Source: an uncultured Hyphomonas sp.
GTDB taxonomy: Bacteria > Pseudomonadota > Alphaproteobacteria > Caulobacterales > Hyphomonadaceae
Length of the DNA: 64,000 nt
NCBI RefSeq assembly: GCF_963678875.1
Contig: NZ_OY787456.1
Span: 2,170,001 to 2,234,000 of the forward strand
Direction of reading: 5' to 3'
The position numbers and the translations under genes are program-made. This document shows, piece after piece, positions 42,187 to 52,337 of the stretch (its first letter is position 1; each line of letters starts with the position of its first letter). The notes under the pieces were generated by a model. It worked only from the letters and a program-made list of their open reading frames with translations, was not told where the DNA came from and made no database searches.

Positions 42187-45045
42187 CTACCAGTTGAAGG
42201 CGCCGCGCACGAACCAGGTGCCCCCGGTAAAGCCGAACGGCGCGAACGTGTTGTACATGTTCGATCCGGTGGTTTCACCCGGTTCGCTGATCTGCTCCGG
42301 GTAGGTGTTCAGCAAATTGTTGGCACCGGCATAGATGGTGAAATTGTCGGATAGAGCGTAGCCGACTTCCAGGTCTGCAATCCATTCCGGATCGACATCG
42401 TAGTCCTCTTCCGGATTGGTCGCATTGCGGACCATGTAACGGCCAAAACGCGTCGCGCGCACATGCGTCCTGAATCGGCCATGCTCCCACCCCACGCCGA
42501 GGCTGATCTTGGAATCCGGGATGGTGTCGGTCAGGGCCGCCTGTTTGCTCCTGTCGAAGATGACAATGTCACCCAGCGCGTCCAGCTCCGGCGGGTTTTC
42601 GACAATACCTGTGATGTCTGTCTCGTTCCTGTTGAACCCGCCGATAATTTTGAAATCACCATAGTCTGTATGCAATTGATAGGTTGCGACAACATCGAGG
42701 CCACGCGTGCGGGTGCCGATTGCATTGGTGTAGTATTGCCCGCTGATACCGGAGGAGAGCCCATTCGCCACCAGCAGCGCCTGGATCTGATCGCCAATCG
42801 TCGTCACACCGTCCACAGAAAGCCTCGTGTCCAGAGGTGAGAAAGTGGACGTCACCACAATCCGGTCGTCCAGATCGATCTGGTAGGCATCGACAGTCAC
42901 CGACAAGTTCGAACGCGGTGTCAGCGCAAAGCCAACGCTCGTGTTCCGGGACGTCTCGGGCTTCAGTGAAGAAGACCCCAGCGCTCGGGCCGCGACGGAA
43001 CTGACGGGCAGGTTCTTCAAGAGCAGGAGTTCTGTTTCTCCGTCGCCGTCGAGATCCCGGAACTGGCTGGTCGTCGACGAATAGGTTTGCTGTGCAAGAG
43101 ATGGTGCCCTGAACCCGGTATTGTAGGACGCCCGAAGCGCAAGCCAGTCGGTGAGCGCGTACCGTCCACCGACCTTGTAGATCAGCTCGTCACCCGCATC
43201 ATCGTCGAAATCCTCGTACCGCATGGCGGCGTTCAGGAACAGGTTCTCCGACGGTGTCCAGCCGAGTTCGCCATAGGCGCTGAGGTTCGTGCGGTCCAGC
43301 TCACCGGCATCATCCGGACGAAATCCGGGCGTTGCCTGGGCGCCCGGCGCAAGAGGCTGGCCCGCAAAAGGCTGCCCGTCCGGCCGCACATAATCCCCCA
43401 CTGTCCAGCTGGCCACTTCTCCTTCTTCGACTTCGTACTGTTCCAGTCGATGTTGAAGGCCGAACGAAATTTGCAGCGCGCCGGCACGGCCGAGTTCATG
43501 CAGCTTCGTGACATCAAGCGCATTGACCCATTCGGACGATATCAGACGCCCGACATGAAACCGTGTCGGGCTGGCCGGACCAAGGCTGGCGTTGAGACCA
43601 TTGGTATTCTCCCAGTCCGTAAAGTCGGTGCCAAAGCTTGAAGACACATCCCAGGCCCAGCCACCCGCCGTTTCCCCCCGCACACCTGCAGCCAATTCAT
43701 AATCGTCCTCTCGGATCGTCAGCCGTGGGCGGAAACCGTCCGGGTAGATTTCGGGGAGGGAGACATCCCTGTTCGGTGCACGGAAGGACCAGTTCAGCTC
43801 TGATTTGCGTGTGCCATAAGTGCCGAACGCATAGAATTCGAAGTCTTCTGCCTCATAGGAAAAATTGCCGCCGAGAACATGCGTCGCTTGTGGAAAAGCG
43901 CCGTAGTTTTGCGTGATCATGCGATCGATCGTTGCTTCTCTTGGATCGCGGGCACCACCCTCCAGCAAAGGATAAAGGTTGACGCGGTCCGAGATCGGTA
44001 CAGCCCGGTTGGATTCCTCCCGGCTCATGAAGTTGTAGAAGACGTTCAGACTGCCTGACGAACCAACGGCCGTGCCGTCGTTGAGAGCGACAGTGAAGAA
44101 CTCCCCATCATCACGGTCGAAATTCTGGCCCGCACTGATCGCGAGTTCCCCTTCATCCGGGTCGTCTTTCAGAATGATGTTGATCACACCGGCGATGGCG
44201 TCGGAGCCATATTGCGCCGCCGCACCATCCCGCAGAACCTCGATGCGGGAAATAGCCGATGCGGGGAACATGTTCAGGTCAACACCCGCGGCACCGTTAT
44301 AGAGCGACGAAACAGAATGGATCAGCGCGGTCTTGTGCCTGCGTTTGCCGTTCACCAGGACAAGCGTGTGGTCCGGATTGAGGCCACGCATGCCTCCGCT
44401 CGAAATGATGCTTGCTGTCCCGCCGCCACCTCTTGTCGGCAGGTTGAAGGACGGGATCAGGTACCGGATCGACTCGTAGATGCCAACCGGGCTCCCCTGT
44501 TGAAGGTCCCGGTAAGAGAAAACGTCAATTGGCGTCGGGCTATCAATGATGGACCGCGGCGCCCCCCGAACACCCGTCACAATTACCGCATCCTGAATAC
44601 TTTGTGCGTCACCGGTGTTGACCGGTTTGACAGGTGGACGCGCCGGAACGCGCGCTTCCGGTTCGGAAACTTCCATTGGCGGCGGGACCCGTGGCGCGAC
44701 GGGGATATCCGGTTCGACCCGCTGCAGGGTCAACGCGCCGTTCGCCAATTGCTCGACGTTCAGACCGGTTCCCTTGAGAAGCAGTTCGAGCGCCGATTCA
44801 TGATCAAGGCGTCCCTCAACGTCATGGGATGTCTTCCCCTCAAGCATGCCGGACGGAACGACGATTACTATCTTTGATTGCTCCGAGTACTCCATAAGCG
44901 CGTGCGCAAGGGGTTGCGCTTCGATCCTGTAGTACGGAGCCTCAGTGTCGGCAGGGTCGGCACGTGCCAGCATTGCCTGCAGGGTCAGCAGGAACACCAC
45001 GCCAGCAAGGCCTGCTCGACTGAGCGGACTTCTGACCTTTGGCAT
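42187..45045 (-). CDS. FecA-type TonB-dependent receptor with N-terminal signalling domain
   Basis: Receptor of 952 residues from ATG 45045; the longer frame to 45201 has no signal peptide at its start. After a signal peptide (to about residue 29) it has an STN signalling domain (39-109: YYRIEAQPLAHALMEYSEQSKIV through GTGLNVEQLANGALTLQR), a Pro-rich linker (113-142) and a TonB box DAVIVTGVRG (152-161). The plug contains DHTLVLVNGKRRHKTALI and IEVLRDGAAAQYGSDAIAGVINIILKD; the barrel ends TWFVRGAFNW. The STN domain and the FecR and ECF genes just upstream form a cell-surface signalling trio. The ligand is unknown; the plug resembles that of the receptor at 18226-20856 rather than classical iron-citrate receptors. 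Confidence 0.93.
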   Translation of the reverse strand: MPKVRSPLSRAGLAGVVFLLTLQAMLARADPADTEAPYYRIEAQPLAHALMEYSEQSKIVIVVPSGMLEGKTSHDVEGRLDHESALELLLKGTGLNVEQLANGALTLQRVEPDIPVAPRVPPPMEVSEPEARVPARPPVKPVNTGDAQSIQDAVIVTGVRGAPRSIIDSPTPIDVFSYRDLQQGSPVGIYESIRYLIPSFNLPTRGGGGTASIISSGGMRGLNPDHTLVLVNGKRRHKTALIHSVSSLYNGAAGVDLNMFPASAISRIEVLRDGAAAQYGSDAIAGVINIILKDDPDEGELAISAGQNFDRDDGEFFTVALNDGTAVGSSGSLNVFYNFMSREESNRAVPISDRVNLYPLLEGGARDPREATIDRMITQNYGAFPQATHVLGGNFSYEAEDFEFYAFGTYGTRKSELNWSFRAPNRDVSLPEIYPDGFRPRLTIREDDYELAAGVRGETAGGWAWDVSSSFGTDFTDWENTNGLNASLGPASPTRFHVGRLISSEWVNALDVTKLHELGRAGALQISFGLQHRLEQYEVEEGEVASWTVGDYVRPDGQPFAGQPLAPGAQATPGFRPDDAGELDRTNLSAYGELGWTPSENLFLNAAMRYEDFDDDAGDELIYKVGGRYALTDWLALRASYNTGFRAPSLAQQTYSSTTSQFRDLDGDGETELLLLKNLPVSSVAARALGSSSLKPETSRNTSVGFALTPRSNLSVTVDAYQIDLDDRIVVTSTFSPLDTRLSVDGVTTIGDQIQALLVANGLSSGISGQYYTNAIGTRTRGLDVVATYQLHTDYGDFKIIGGFNRNETDITGIVENPPELDALGDIVIFDRSKQAALTDTIPDSKISLGVGWEHGRFRTHVRATRFGRYMVRNATNPEEDYDVDPEWIADLEVGYALSDNFTIYAGANNLLNTYPEQISEPGETTGSNMYNTFAPFGFTGGTWFVRGAFNW

Positions 45046-45290
45046 CCTGAACTCACCCCTCAAATTGCGAAAAGGTTCCGAATGGACCAGCCGCTCCGAC
45101 CGCAACGACACGTCACAGAACCCCGGTCCGCAAACGTGACGACAGGAAGATGCGAACCTACGTTCTTTGGAAAATATGGCTGCCAAGTCGCAGGAACGCA
45201 CCCATCCCGGGCCGGTGCCGCAGCAATAGCCTGCCTCGCGCGCGGAAAACGCGCGCCCCTGTCCATAATTTTGTCAGGGCCTTCCGGCCA

Positions 45291-46364
45291 TTATCCGCCA
45301 GCGGGAAGGAACACCACTTTTGAGGGATCGCTGCGGTCTACCGACAATGGATAAGACGCTTCCAAAGCGTAGAGGAACTGGTCGACGCTATCCGCACCGA
45401 AGGCCGCAGTGACGCGTACCTGGCCCAGATTCGTGTCCGAAAAGACGAAATCGCGGTCGTCATAGCGATGGAGGTCCACGATGATATCGTCGAGGCTGAC
45501 ATCATCATATGCCAGCCATCCCGTACGCCAACTGGCGGCTTTTGCGGGATCGATGGTTTCAATCTGACGCCGGTCCTGCCCGATCGTCGCCGTCACCTTG
45601 TCGCCAGCTGTGAGCACGTCCTTCACAAGGGTCGCATGCCGCTTCTCGGTGGCTTCGGGATCTTGTGCCTTGATCACTTCCACCACGCCTTCAACGACAG
45701 AAACCATGACGGAACTGGAAGACTGGCGAACGTCAAATTGCGTGCCCACCACACGCACCAGACGGTCTCCGGCCTGAACATAGAACGGGTGAGCCTTGTC
45801 CGGCGCCACATCGAAAAAGGCTTCGCCTTCTTCCAGCGACACGGTTCGCAGGCCGTCCTCGAATTTGTAATCGATCCGGGATTTCGCTCCGAGCGTGACA
45901 ATCGTGCCATCCGGCAATGTGACCTCCCGGATTTCGGCAATCCGGGTTTCGATGGCAGGAATATCAACCGTCTGAAGTGCGCTATCGGTCGAGGGCCGCT
46001 CGTACAGGGACACACCCACTGCCGCGGCCAGGGCGAAAGCTGCGGCAAGGACGCCGCCCGCCAGCGCGCGCATCGGAGAAAAAGTTTTCTTCACCGCCGG
46101 CAACGGCATCGGAGCGGTCATTTCCGGTCCGGCGAGCTCGCCTTCCGGCAATCCGCAAGGCAGGCCCAGGTCCGTCATGATCTGCTCATAGTCATGATAG
46201 GCAACGGCATGATCGGCGTCGGCGGCCAGCCAGGTTTCGAACTCCGCCAGCTTGTCAGCGGTGGCATCGCCCGAATGCAGGTACACGACCCAGGAACGTG
46301 CCTGCGCCTCCACACGTTCGGTGTGGCCCTTGTTTTTATTGGAATCTGGCCGTTCCAAACTCAA
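45291..46364 (-). CDS. FecR-family anti-sigma regulator (TTG start)
   Basis: FecR-like inner-membrane protein. I place the start at TTG 46364, which follows GGGAGG by 5 bp, giving 357 residues. The ATG-like frame to 46454 would run 70 bp into the sigma gene. The cytoplasmic N-terminal domain has ARSWVVYLHSGDATADKLAEFETWL. One membrane helix lies at MRALAGGVLAAAFALAAAVGV. The periplasmic FecR domain contains VTLPDGTIVTLGAKSRIDYKFEDGLRTVSLEEGEAFFDVA and RLVRVVGTQFDVRQ, and the C-terminal STN-like domain VSLDDIIVDLHRYDDRDFVFSD. It relays ligand occupancy from the TonB receptor to the ECF factor. Confidence 0.87.
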   Translation of the reverse strand: MSLERPDSNKNKGHTERVEAQARSWVVYLHSGDATADKLAEFETWLAADADHAVAYHDYEQIMTDLGLPCGLPEGELAGPEMTAPMPLPAVKKTFSPMRALAGGVLAAAFALAAAVGVSLYERPSTDSALQTVDIPAIETRIAEIREVTLPDGTIVTLGAKSRIDYKFEDGLRTVSLEEGEAFFDVAPDKAHPFYVQAGDRLVRVVGTQFDVRQSSSSVMVSVVEGVVEVIKAQDPEATEKRHATLVKDVLTAGDKVTATIGQDRRQIETIDPAKAASWRTGWLAYDDVSLDDIIVDLHRYDDRDFVFSDTNLGQVRVTAAFGADSVDQFLYALEASYPLSVDRSDPSKVVFLPAGG

Positions 46365-46381
46365 AATTTCCTCCCGGAACG

Positions 46382-46957
46382 CTAGCGCTTCAGCGCTTGC
46401 GACAAACTGGCGAGTGCCTTGTCCATCTGACGATAGACATCGCCATAGGACCATCCCGTTTCATTGGCAATCTGCTGGTAAGTGTAGTTGTAACGCCGCC
46501 TCAAAGTCAGGATCACCTGCTGCTTGTGAGGCAATGTACGGAACACTTCATTGATTACTTCAAAACGCTCTTTCTCAAGTAGGACGCGTTCGGGGGACAA
46601 ATCATCCAGCTGGGGCCCAGAATTTTCAGCAAGCACTGCTTTCGCATAGTCGAGATGGCGTCCGGAACGGCGCTTCTGGTCCAGCATGATGTTGCGCGCC
46701 GTGACCAGGAGGAAGGCCCGCGGGTTCCTGACACTTTGCGGTTCTTCCAGTGCAGCGAAACGGATAAAGGCAGCCTGTACAGCGTCTTCCGGTTCGGGTG
46801 GCCCAGCCCCGAACATCCGCCGCAGGTGACCGCAAAGGTCTTGCCAATAGACGCGGTAAAGCTGCTCAAAGTTACCGGGATCGTTCAACGCCACCGGGCC
46901 GCCAGCTCTCATCGCATCAGGACTGGATGGCAAAGATTTCGAATTGGACTTGCTCAA
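46382..46957 (-). CDS. FecI-type ECF sigma factor
   Basis: ECF sigma factor of up to 191 residues. Region 2 is VYWQDLCGHLRRMFGAGPPEPEDAVQAAFIRFA with NPRAFLLVTARNIMLDQKRR. Region 4 is LPHKQQVILTLRRRYNYTYQQIANETGWSYGDVYRQMDKAL. The frame starts with TTG at 46957; ATG 46912 is the alternative and both lack a strong ribosome site. The FecR start (TTG 46364) lies 17 bp beyond its stop. It should transcribe the FecA-type receptor gene at 45045 once that receptor binds its ligand. Confidence 0.9.
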   Translation of the reverse strand: MSKSNSKSLPSSPDAMRAGGPVALNDPGNFEQLYRVYWQDLCGHLRRMFGAGPPEPEDAVQAAFIRFAALEEPQSVRNPRAFLLVTARNIMLDQKRRSGRHLDYAKAVLAENSGPQLDDLSPERVLLEKERFEVINEVFRTLPHKQQVILTLRRRYNYTYQQIANETGWSYGDVYRQMDKALASLSQALKR

Positions 46958-47221
46958 GACCTTGCTCGCTCTTCAACACCCACCAATCCTAGCCATCCCC
47001 AGGATCGGAAGAGAGACAAGCGCGACGGTTTCACGCGCGGCCAAATGACGGCAGTTGCGCAGATGTGATGCATAAATCCGCATTGAGTGCGAAAAATTCG
47101 TCCCCTGCAGAACCATCCCGGAAACCAACAACTTGAAGCTCCCAGACGAAAGCAGCCCGCTCTCGCAATCCTGCGAAGAACGGGCCGCTCTTAAGGGTTG
47201 ATGTCGCACGCAATCCGGAAC

Positions 47222-50158
47222 CTATTCCGGCTTGGTGTAAACGATCTCCCCGTTCTTCATCACTTCGCTGACGCTCAATGTGTTGGAAATATCTTCCAGC
47301 GGGTCTGCATCCAGGATCGTGACATCGGCAAGATAGCCGGGCGCGATCTGCCCCAGCTGATCGCCGACACCAATGGCTTCTGCCGCCTGGCTCGTGGCCA
47401 GCTTCAGAACAGTGGCATTCGAAACGCCCGCCCCGGAATAGACAGCCAGCTCATCGTGAAGCGAAGCGCCGTACGGCACGAATGGCGAGTCCGTACCAGC
47501 GACGATCTTGCCTCCATTGTCGATGATTTTGACAAGCGCTTCCTGGCCGGCCTGGACAAATTCTGTCCCTGCCCGCTTTCCCATGGCCAGCGTAGGCGTG
47601 ACATACATGCCCGACTGGGAGATCAGCGCGATCACGTCCTGATAGGATTTTCCGTTCTGCGAACTTTTGAGTGAGTATCCGCGCCGGCTGGTCGCGCCGA
47701 AATGCTCCATCTGGTCAACACCGTTCGCGACGGCCGGATAGAGTTCGTGGCCCGTCACCGGTATGCCGGATTCATGAGCAAGCTCGATCACCGTTTTCTG
47801 GACGGTGTAATCCTGACGAACATAGCTTTTGTAGAGATCGAGCTTGAGCTCAGTCGACAGGCGCATCGAATTTTCGGCTTCCTCAACCGTACCCACCGTC
47901 TCCGAGACACCGTAGGAAACCCGTGCGCCCTCATTCAGCGGGCCGGCGGTAAACACGCGTGGCGCCGACCGGCGCCCGGCATCGGCTGCCTCCCTGCGTT
48001 CAACCGCGTGATATGGATCATCGCCCGTCTCTCGGACCGTGGTGATACCATACTTGAACCAGATATCGCCAAGGGCCTTGCCCTGAGTGATCGACTGGTG
48101 GGTATGGCTTTCGATCAGACCCGGGATGACAAACTTGGCAGATGCATCCACAAGTGTGCCTACAACATCCGCAGAACCTGCAGGCGTAATCGTGCCGATT
48201 ACGCCATCTTCGACAACGATATCCACGTTCTCCAGGTATTCACCCGTTGTGACATCCAGCATGTGCCCGGCACGGATCGTGTAGTCTTCTTCCGGCATGT
48301 CGCGATGCCATTCCGGTTTAATATCCAGCTGACTGGTCTCACCCGTATTGCGGTCGAACATCATGATGTCGGCGCCGTCGATATAGATCAGCTTGCTGCT
48401 ATCTGCCGACCAGTTCGGATTTTCACCCGATTCAGCGACCAGGGATTCTTCACCAAGCGTGCCGTCGGCAGACAAAGATGCCATGTAGAGAGCGCCCTTG
48501 TAACGATAGACGATCATTCCGTCGGAGGACCATGCCGGTCGGTTCCACTGACGGCGCCCGAGCGACGCATCCATGCCTTGCGGCGCCACCCATTTTGGTT
48601 CGCCCTCTCCGGAAGCTGGCATCAGGAACAGGGCATTGTAGCCCTCCCGGAACCTATTGGTCTGAGGCAGCCGGCTGACCACCAGGACCGTTTCGCCATC
48701 GCTGGACCAGGCGGGCGGACTGGGGCCGAAAACCGGCTCGGAAATTACGGTCTCGCCACCGGTTGCGACATCGATGATGTTCACGGTGGCGCCAAGGAAA
48801 ATGGTGGTCAGCGCGTCGGAGAGATACGCAATACTGGATCCATCCGGAGACCAGATCGGGGAGTTTGCCGGGCGGGGGCCGTCGGTCAGTTGCGTAAACT
48901 CGCCCGACGCAACGTCCATCAGCCAGATGTCCGCCTTGCCAGCCCGGTCACTAACAAAAGCAATCCTGGAACCATCCGGGGACCAGCTGGGTGACATATC
49001 AATGAAGTCATCATCCGTCACTTGTGTGGTTTCGCCGCTTTCCAGGTCAGCAACCCACAAGTCACCGACAGCGGTAAAGACCGCACGTGTACCATCCGGT
49101 GACAGTGTCGGATCGATCACACCAAGCGCTGGCTGGGCGTCCGTCGACTTCAGGTCATAGGTGCGGCGTTTGTAAGGAGTCCGGTTGAGCTCGACAGCAG
49201 CAGAGAATTCGATGCTGGTCGGTGCCGCCGAGTCCGGAGCAAGAACGTTCACTTTTCCGTCTGCAGTATAGAGCACAGAGCCATCGGACAGGACCGATGG
49301 ACGGAATGGGAAGACGTCTCCGCCCTCTACCAGCACCTTGGCGTCCGAACCGTCAGGGAATGCCTGCGCAACGCGCCCTTCCCGGCCGAGCAGTCCTGCG
49401 ACGTAAAGAGACTCTCCATCCGGTGCCCAGACCGGTGCCCCCAGGGTGTTGGCGGTGTAGGTGACTGTGAATGCTTCTTCCGTGGTGACATCCCGAACCA
49501 CGAGCGCATCCATCTGGCCGTCAATGACGAAAGCGAGCTTGGTGCCGTCGGGCGACAACGCCGGATAAACCGCGTTGCCAAAACCTGCGAAATACGGGGT
49601 CAGCGGGATCTCGTACCCCGTCTCGTCCGCGACAGTCAGCTGCTTCGGCTCTGCGCCCTCTTCAAGGGCGAGGGACCAGACCTGGTAGCCACCCTCCGTA
49701 TCGGCCGAATAAAGAATGCTTTTGCCGTCAGGCGTGAACGTCGGATAGCGGGCATCAGACGGCCCGAAGGTCCGCTGCGTCAGGTCCGATCCATCCGGCT
49801 TCATCGTCCAGATCGTGAACCCGTTCGACGCATAGGTGTAGAAGGCGATCAGCGACCCGTCCGGAGACCATGCGGGCTCGTGCGAATCGAGCTCTGCCGG
49901 CGTCAGCGCCGTCGCTTCACCGCCCGCCGCCGGAACCGACCAGAGCACACCCTGGAGCGCAAGAACCAGCGTACTGCCATCGGGCGACATGGCTGCCGAC
50001 ATGTTCGTTCCTTCGGTCATGACTACATCGATCAGAACCGACTCGGATGCCGCTGCAACCGGCTTGGTTTCGCTTTCAGCGGGCGCACCCGGGCTGCCGC
50101 AACCGGCAACAAGTGCCGATGAGAACACGAGCGCCGCCCCGGCTGACTTCAAACGCAT
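47222..50158 (-). CDS. TolB-propeller plus amidohydrolase lipoprotein
   Basis: Protein of 978 residues from ATG 50158. The lipobox VAGC lies near residue 20, so it is a lipoprotein. The N-terminal two thirds consist of WD40-like/TolB beta-propeller repeats (recurrent SPDGSTLVLAL, WSPDGSLIAFYT, FTPDGKSILYSA, SPDGTKLAF, WSPDGSRIAFVSDRAGKADIWLMD). The C-terminal third is a metal-dependent amidohydrolase (LIESHTHQS, GHELYPAVANGVDQMEHF, VAGTDSPFVPYG). This architecture occurs in secreted prolidase/isoaspartyl-dipeptidase-like enzymes of alphaproteobacteria and Bacteroidetes. It is adjacent to gamma-glutamyltransferase, so peptide or amide hydrolysis is likely. Confidence 0.9.
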   Translation of the reverse strand: MRLKSAGAALVFSSALVAGCGSPGAPAESETKPVAAASESVLIDVVMTEGTNMSAAMSPDGSTLVLALQGVLWSVPAAGGEATALTPAELDSHEPAWSPDGSLIAFYTYASNGFTIWTMKPDGSDLTQRTFGPSDARYPTFTPDGKSILYSADTEGGYQVWSLALEEGAEPKQLTVADETGYEIPLTPYFAGFGNAVYPALSPDGTKLAFVIDGQMDALVVRDVTTEEAFTVTYTANTLGAPVWAPDGESLYVAGLLGREGRVAQAFPDGSDAKVLVEGGDVFPFRPSVLSDGSVLYTADGKVNVLAPDSAAPTSIEFSAAVELNRTPYKRRTYDLKSTDAQPALGVIDPTLSPDGTRAVFTAVGDLWVADLESGETTQVTDDDFIDMSPSWSPDGSRIAFVSDRAGKADIWLMDVASGEFTQLTDGPRPANSPIWSPDGSSIAYLSDALTTIFLGATVNIIDVATGGETVISEPVFGPSPPAWSSDGETVLVVSRLPQTNRFREGYNALFLMPASGEGEPKWVAPQGMDASLGRRQWNRPAWSSDGMIVYRYKGALYMASLSADGTLGEESLVAESGENPNWSADSSKLIYIDGADIMMFDRNTGETSQLDIKPEWHRDMPEEDYTIRAGHMLDVTTGEYLENVDIVVEDGVIGTITPAGSADVVGTLVDASAKFVIPGLIESHTHQSITQGKALGDIWFKYGITTVRETGDDPYHAVERREAADAGRRSAPRVFTAGPLNEGARVSYGVSETVGTVEEAENSMRLSTELKLDLYKSYVRQDYTVQKTVIELAHESGIPVTGHELYPAVANGVDQMEHFGATSRRGYSLKSSQNGKSYQDVIALISQSGMYVTPTLAMGKRAGTEFVQAGQEALVKIIDNGGKIVAGTDSPFVPYGASLHDELAVYSGAGVSNATVLKLATSQAAEAIGVGDQLGQIAPGYLADVTILDADPLEDISNTLSVSEVMKNGEIVYTKPE

Positions 50159-50234
50159 TTTGTAATTCACGTGGATTGCTCCCAATCTTAAACTTCAAGT
50201 CTGTTTGTTTGCGTGTGTACGGATGTATTGCATC

Positions 50235-52166
50235 TTACCAACCCGCCGCCATCGCCATCCGGCGCGGATCTGCCCCGGCCATGACCGCACCGTTCTCATA
50301 GGCACGCACCCCCTGGATGCTGCCAATTGCGTATGGACCCACAAAATCGGCCGCGTGGCCCATCTCTTTCAAACCGGAGAGGCTTTGCTGCGGGAATCGG
50401 GATTCAAGCTGCAGAAGGCATTTGGCGCCCGGCAGATAGAAGTTCGGATCCGCCTTCACCGCAAACCGGGGTGCCTCGATCGCATCCTGAATGCCCATTC
50501 CGTAGTCAACCAGGCTCATGAGAACCTGGAACTCGCTCTGCCCGATCGTCTCTCCCCCCGGAGTACCGAACGCAGCCCAGAGCCGGGAATTGTTCATGAT
50601 CACCACAGGGGAGTTGTTGAGTATGGGGATTTGTCCCGGAGCAACGAAATTGACATTGTCCCGATACGGCGATGTTGAGCCAAGCCGCATGCCGTTGTTC
50701 AGCAGGAAACCGGTGTTGCCCGCGACGACGCCGGCGCCGAACCCGCCTCCGAGAGTCGTGGTGACAACAATCGTGTTTCCGTCTTCATCCACAACCGTGA
50801 GACTGGTCGTATCGCTAAATCTGGCCTCGTCATCCGGCGTCCGTTTTGCCGACACCGGGGGTTCCGGCGCCGCCGGATCATAGCGCCGGAAATCTGTTAC
50901 GTCGGGGAACGGCAGCGCCAGCGACGGATTGATCATGGCGCTACGGTCTGCGGCATATTCCTTGGACAACATTGCCTCGACCGGCACGGACGCGAATTTC
51001 GGATCCGCTGCGTAGGCGTAGATGTCCGCCTTGGCATGCTTGATGGCTTCCGCCTGCAAGTGCAGCAACTGGGTACTTCCAGGCTTTAGCGCCGACACAT
51101 CAAAACGTTCGATCAGATTGGCCTGCATGCAGACTTCGAGACCACCCCGGGATGTCGGAGGCGTCGAATAGACCTCATATCCCCGATAGGTCGTTTTAAC
51201 CGGATCAGCCCACTCAGCCTTGTAGGCCGCGAGGTCGTCTTTGCGGAGCCAGCCACCCACCTCTCGGAAGAAGCGGTCCAGTTCGGCCGCAATCGGACCA
51301 TTGTAGAAATACTCTCTTGCTGCCAGCAGCGCTGTGTCACGGTCGCCGCCGCCAGCCAGTACTTTCTGCTCTTCGGCGACGAGGGCCTCAAAAGTCCGGG
51401 CGAGGTTTTCATTGGTCAGAAGCTGACGCGGTTGCGGCGCCTGTCCGCCGGGTAGGAAGACTTCCGCCGTGGTTGGGTGCATTTGCAGGCGGTCCTGCAT
51501 GTATCCAATGATGCGAGCGATCGAAGGGTCGATCGGATGCCCGTTTCTCGCAAGATCAATCGCCGGCGCAAAAACATCAGCCAACGACAGTCGTCCATGC
51601 CGGCGGAGCAGTTCGATCCAGCCGTCGAATGCACCGGGCGTCGTGGCTGCTTTCACTCCCCAATCGAATGCGGCCGGATCGCTTTCCGGATCGAGCGCGA
51701 AAGGCGCTGCGCCTCCGAATTTCAGCGCCTTCACCTGACCGCCCGACTTGTCATAGACGGTTGCGAACCCATTGCCAGCGATACTGGAGGCCCATGGCTC
51801 AACAAGGTTGAGAACAGCCATTGTGGCGACTGCGGCATCACCGGCAGCTCCGCCCTGCATGAACATGCGTAGTCCGGCCGAAGCGGCGAGCGGATGACCC
51901 GCGCTGACCACGCCATGCGGACCGGGTGTCTCGACACGGTGAGACGAAATCGTCAGGTCGCCGCTTTCGGGCGCATCCGGCGGCAGGGGCGGTTCCTGAA
52001 CCGCCGACGGTGCGCCGGCTGCATCGACCGGTGAAACACATGCAGCGGCAACACCACTCGCCGCGAAAGCACCGACCGTCAGAAAACGACGCCGATCAAG
52101 ACCTGAGGATGCCTCCTCCGCGATCTGCTCGCCTTCTACGTTTTCGTCATCTTCGTATTTGTTCAT
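50235..52166 (-). CDS. ggt: Gamma-glutamyltransferase, Tat-exported
   Basis: GGT-family enzyme of 643 residues. The N-terminus DRRRFLTVGAFAASGVAAAC is a twin-arginine signal with a possible lipobox at Cys43. The large-subunit half has SAGHPLAASAGLRMFMQGGAAGDAAVATMAVLNLVEPW and GIGGNG-like SIAGNGF. The self-cleavage nucleophile is Thr453 in DTTSLTVVDEDGNTIVVTTTL; a Ser replaces the His that follows in the E. coli TTH motif, a common variant. The small subunit ends with the GGETIGQSEFQV and FAVKAD motifs. It cleaves glutathione and other gamma-glutamyl amides in the periplasm. It is 76 bp upstream of the TolB/amidohydrolase gene and possibly co-transcribed with it. Confidence 0.92.
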   Translation of the reverse strand: MNKYEDDENVEGEQIAEEASSGLDRRRFLTVGAFAASGVAAACVSPVDAAGAPSAVQEPPLPPDAPESGDLTISSHRVETPGPHGVVSAGHPLAASAGLRMFMQGGAAGDAAVATMAVLNLVEPWASSIAGNGFATVYDKSGGQVKALKFGGAAPFALDPESDPAAFDWGVKAATTPGAFDGWIELLRRHGRLSLADVFAPAIDLARNGHPIDPSIARIIGYMQDRLQMHPTTAEVFLPGGQAPQPRQLLTNENLARTFEALVAEEQKVLAGGGDRDTALLAAREYFYNGPIAAELDRFFREVGGWLRKDDLAAYKAEWADPVKTTYRGYEVYSTPPTSRGGLEVCMQANLIERFDVSALKPGSTQLLHLQAEAIKHAKADIYAYAADPKFASVPVEAMLSKEYAADRSAMINPSLALPFPDVTDFRRYDPAAPEPPVSAKRTPDDEARFSDTTSLTVVDEDGNTIVVTTTLGGGFGAGVVAGNTGFLLNNGMRLGSTSPYRDNVNFVAPGQIPILNNSPVVIMNNSRLWAAFGTPGGETIGQSEFQVLMSLVDYGMGIQDAIEAPRFAVKADPNFYLPGAKCLLQLESRFPQQSLSGLKEMGHAADFVGPYAIGSIQGVRAYENGAVMAGADPRRMAMAAGW

Positions 52167-52283
52167 GATCCCGGAGCCCTCCCTGAACAGCCCGCAGTCG
52201 AATTCGGCGAGCTGTCATTGCAATACAGGTAATTGATACCGGACATCGCTGGCTTTCAACAGACCGGCGCCTCCGGAATGGAA

Positions 52284-52315
52284 GCCCGGGGCGACGCGTT
52301 TGCATCACCCCGGGC
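52284..52315 (-). terminator. Terminator after the large TonB receptor
   Basis: GCCCGGGGCGACGC (52284-52297), loop GTTT, GCATCACCCCGGGC (52302-52315). On the minus strand a 14-bp stem forms with two G-U pairs, 22 bp beyond the stop, followed by TTCCATTCC. Confidence 0.7.
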
Positions 52316-52337
52316 CCCTTTTTAAGGCAGCACCTTC

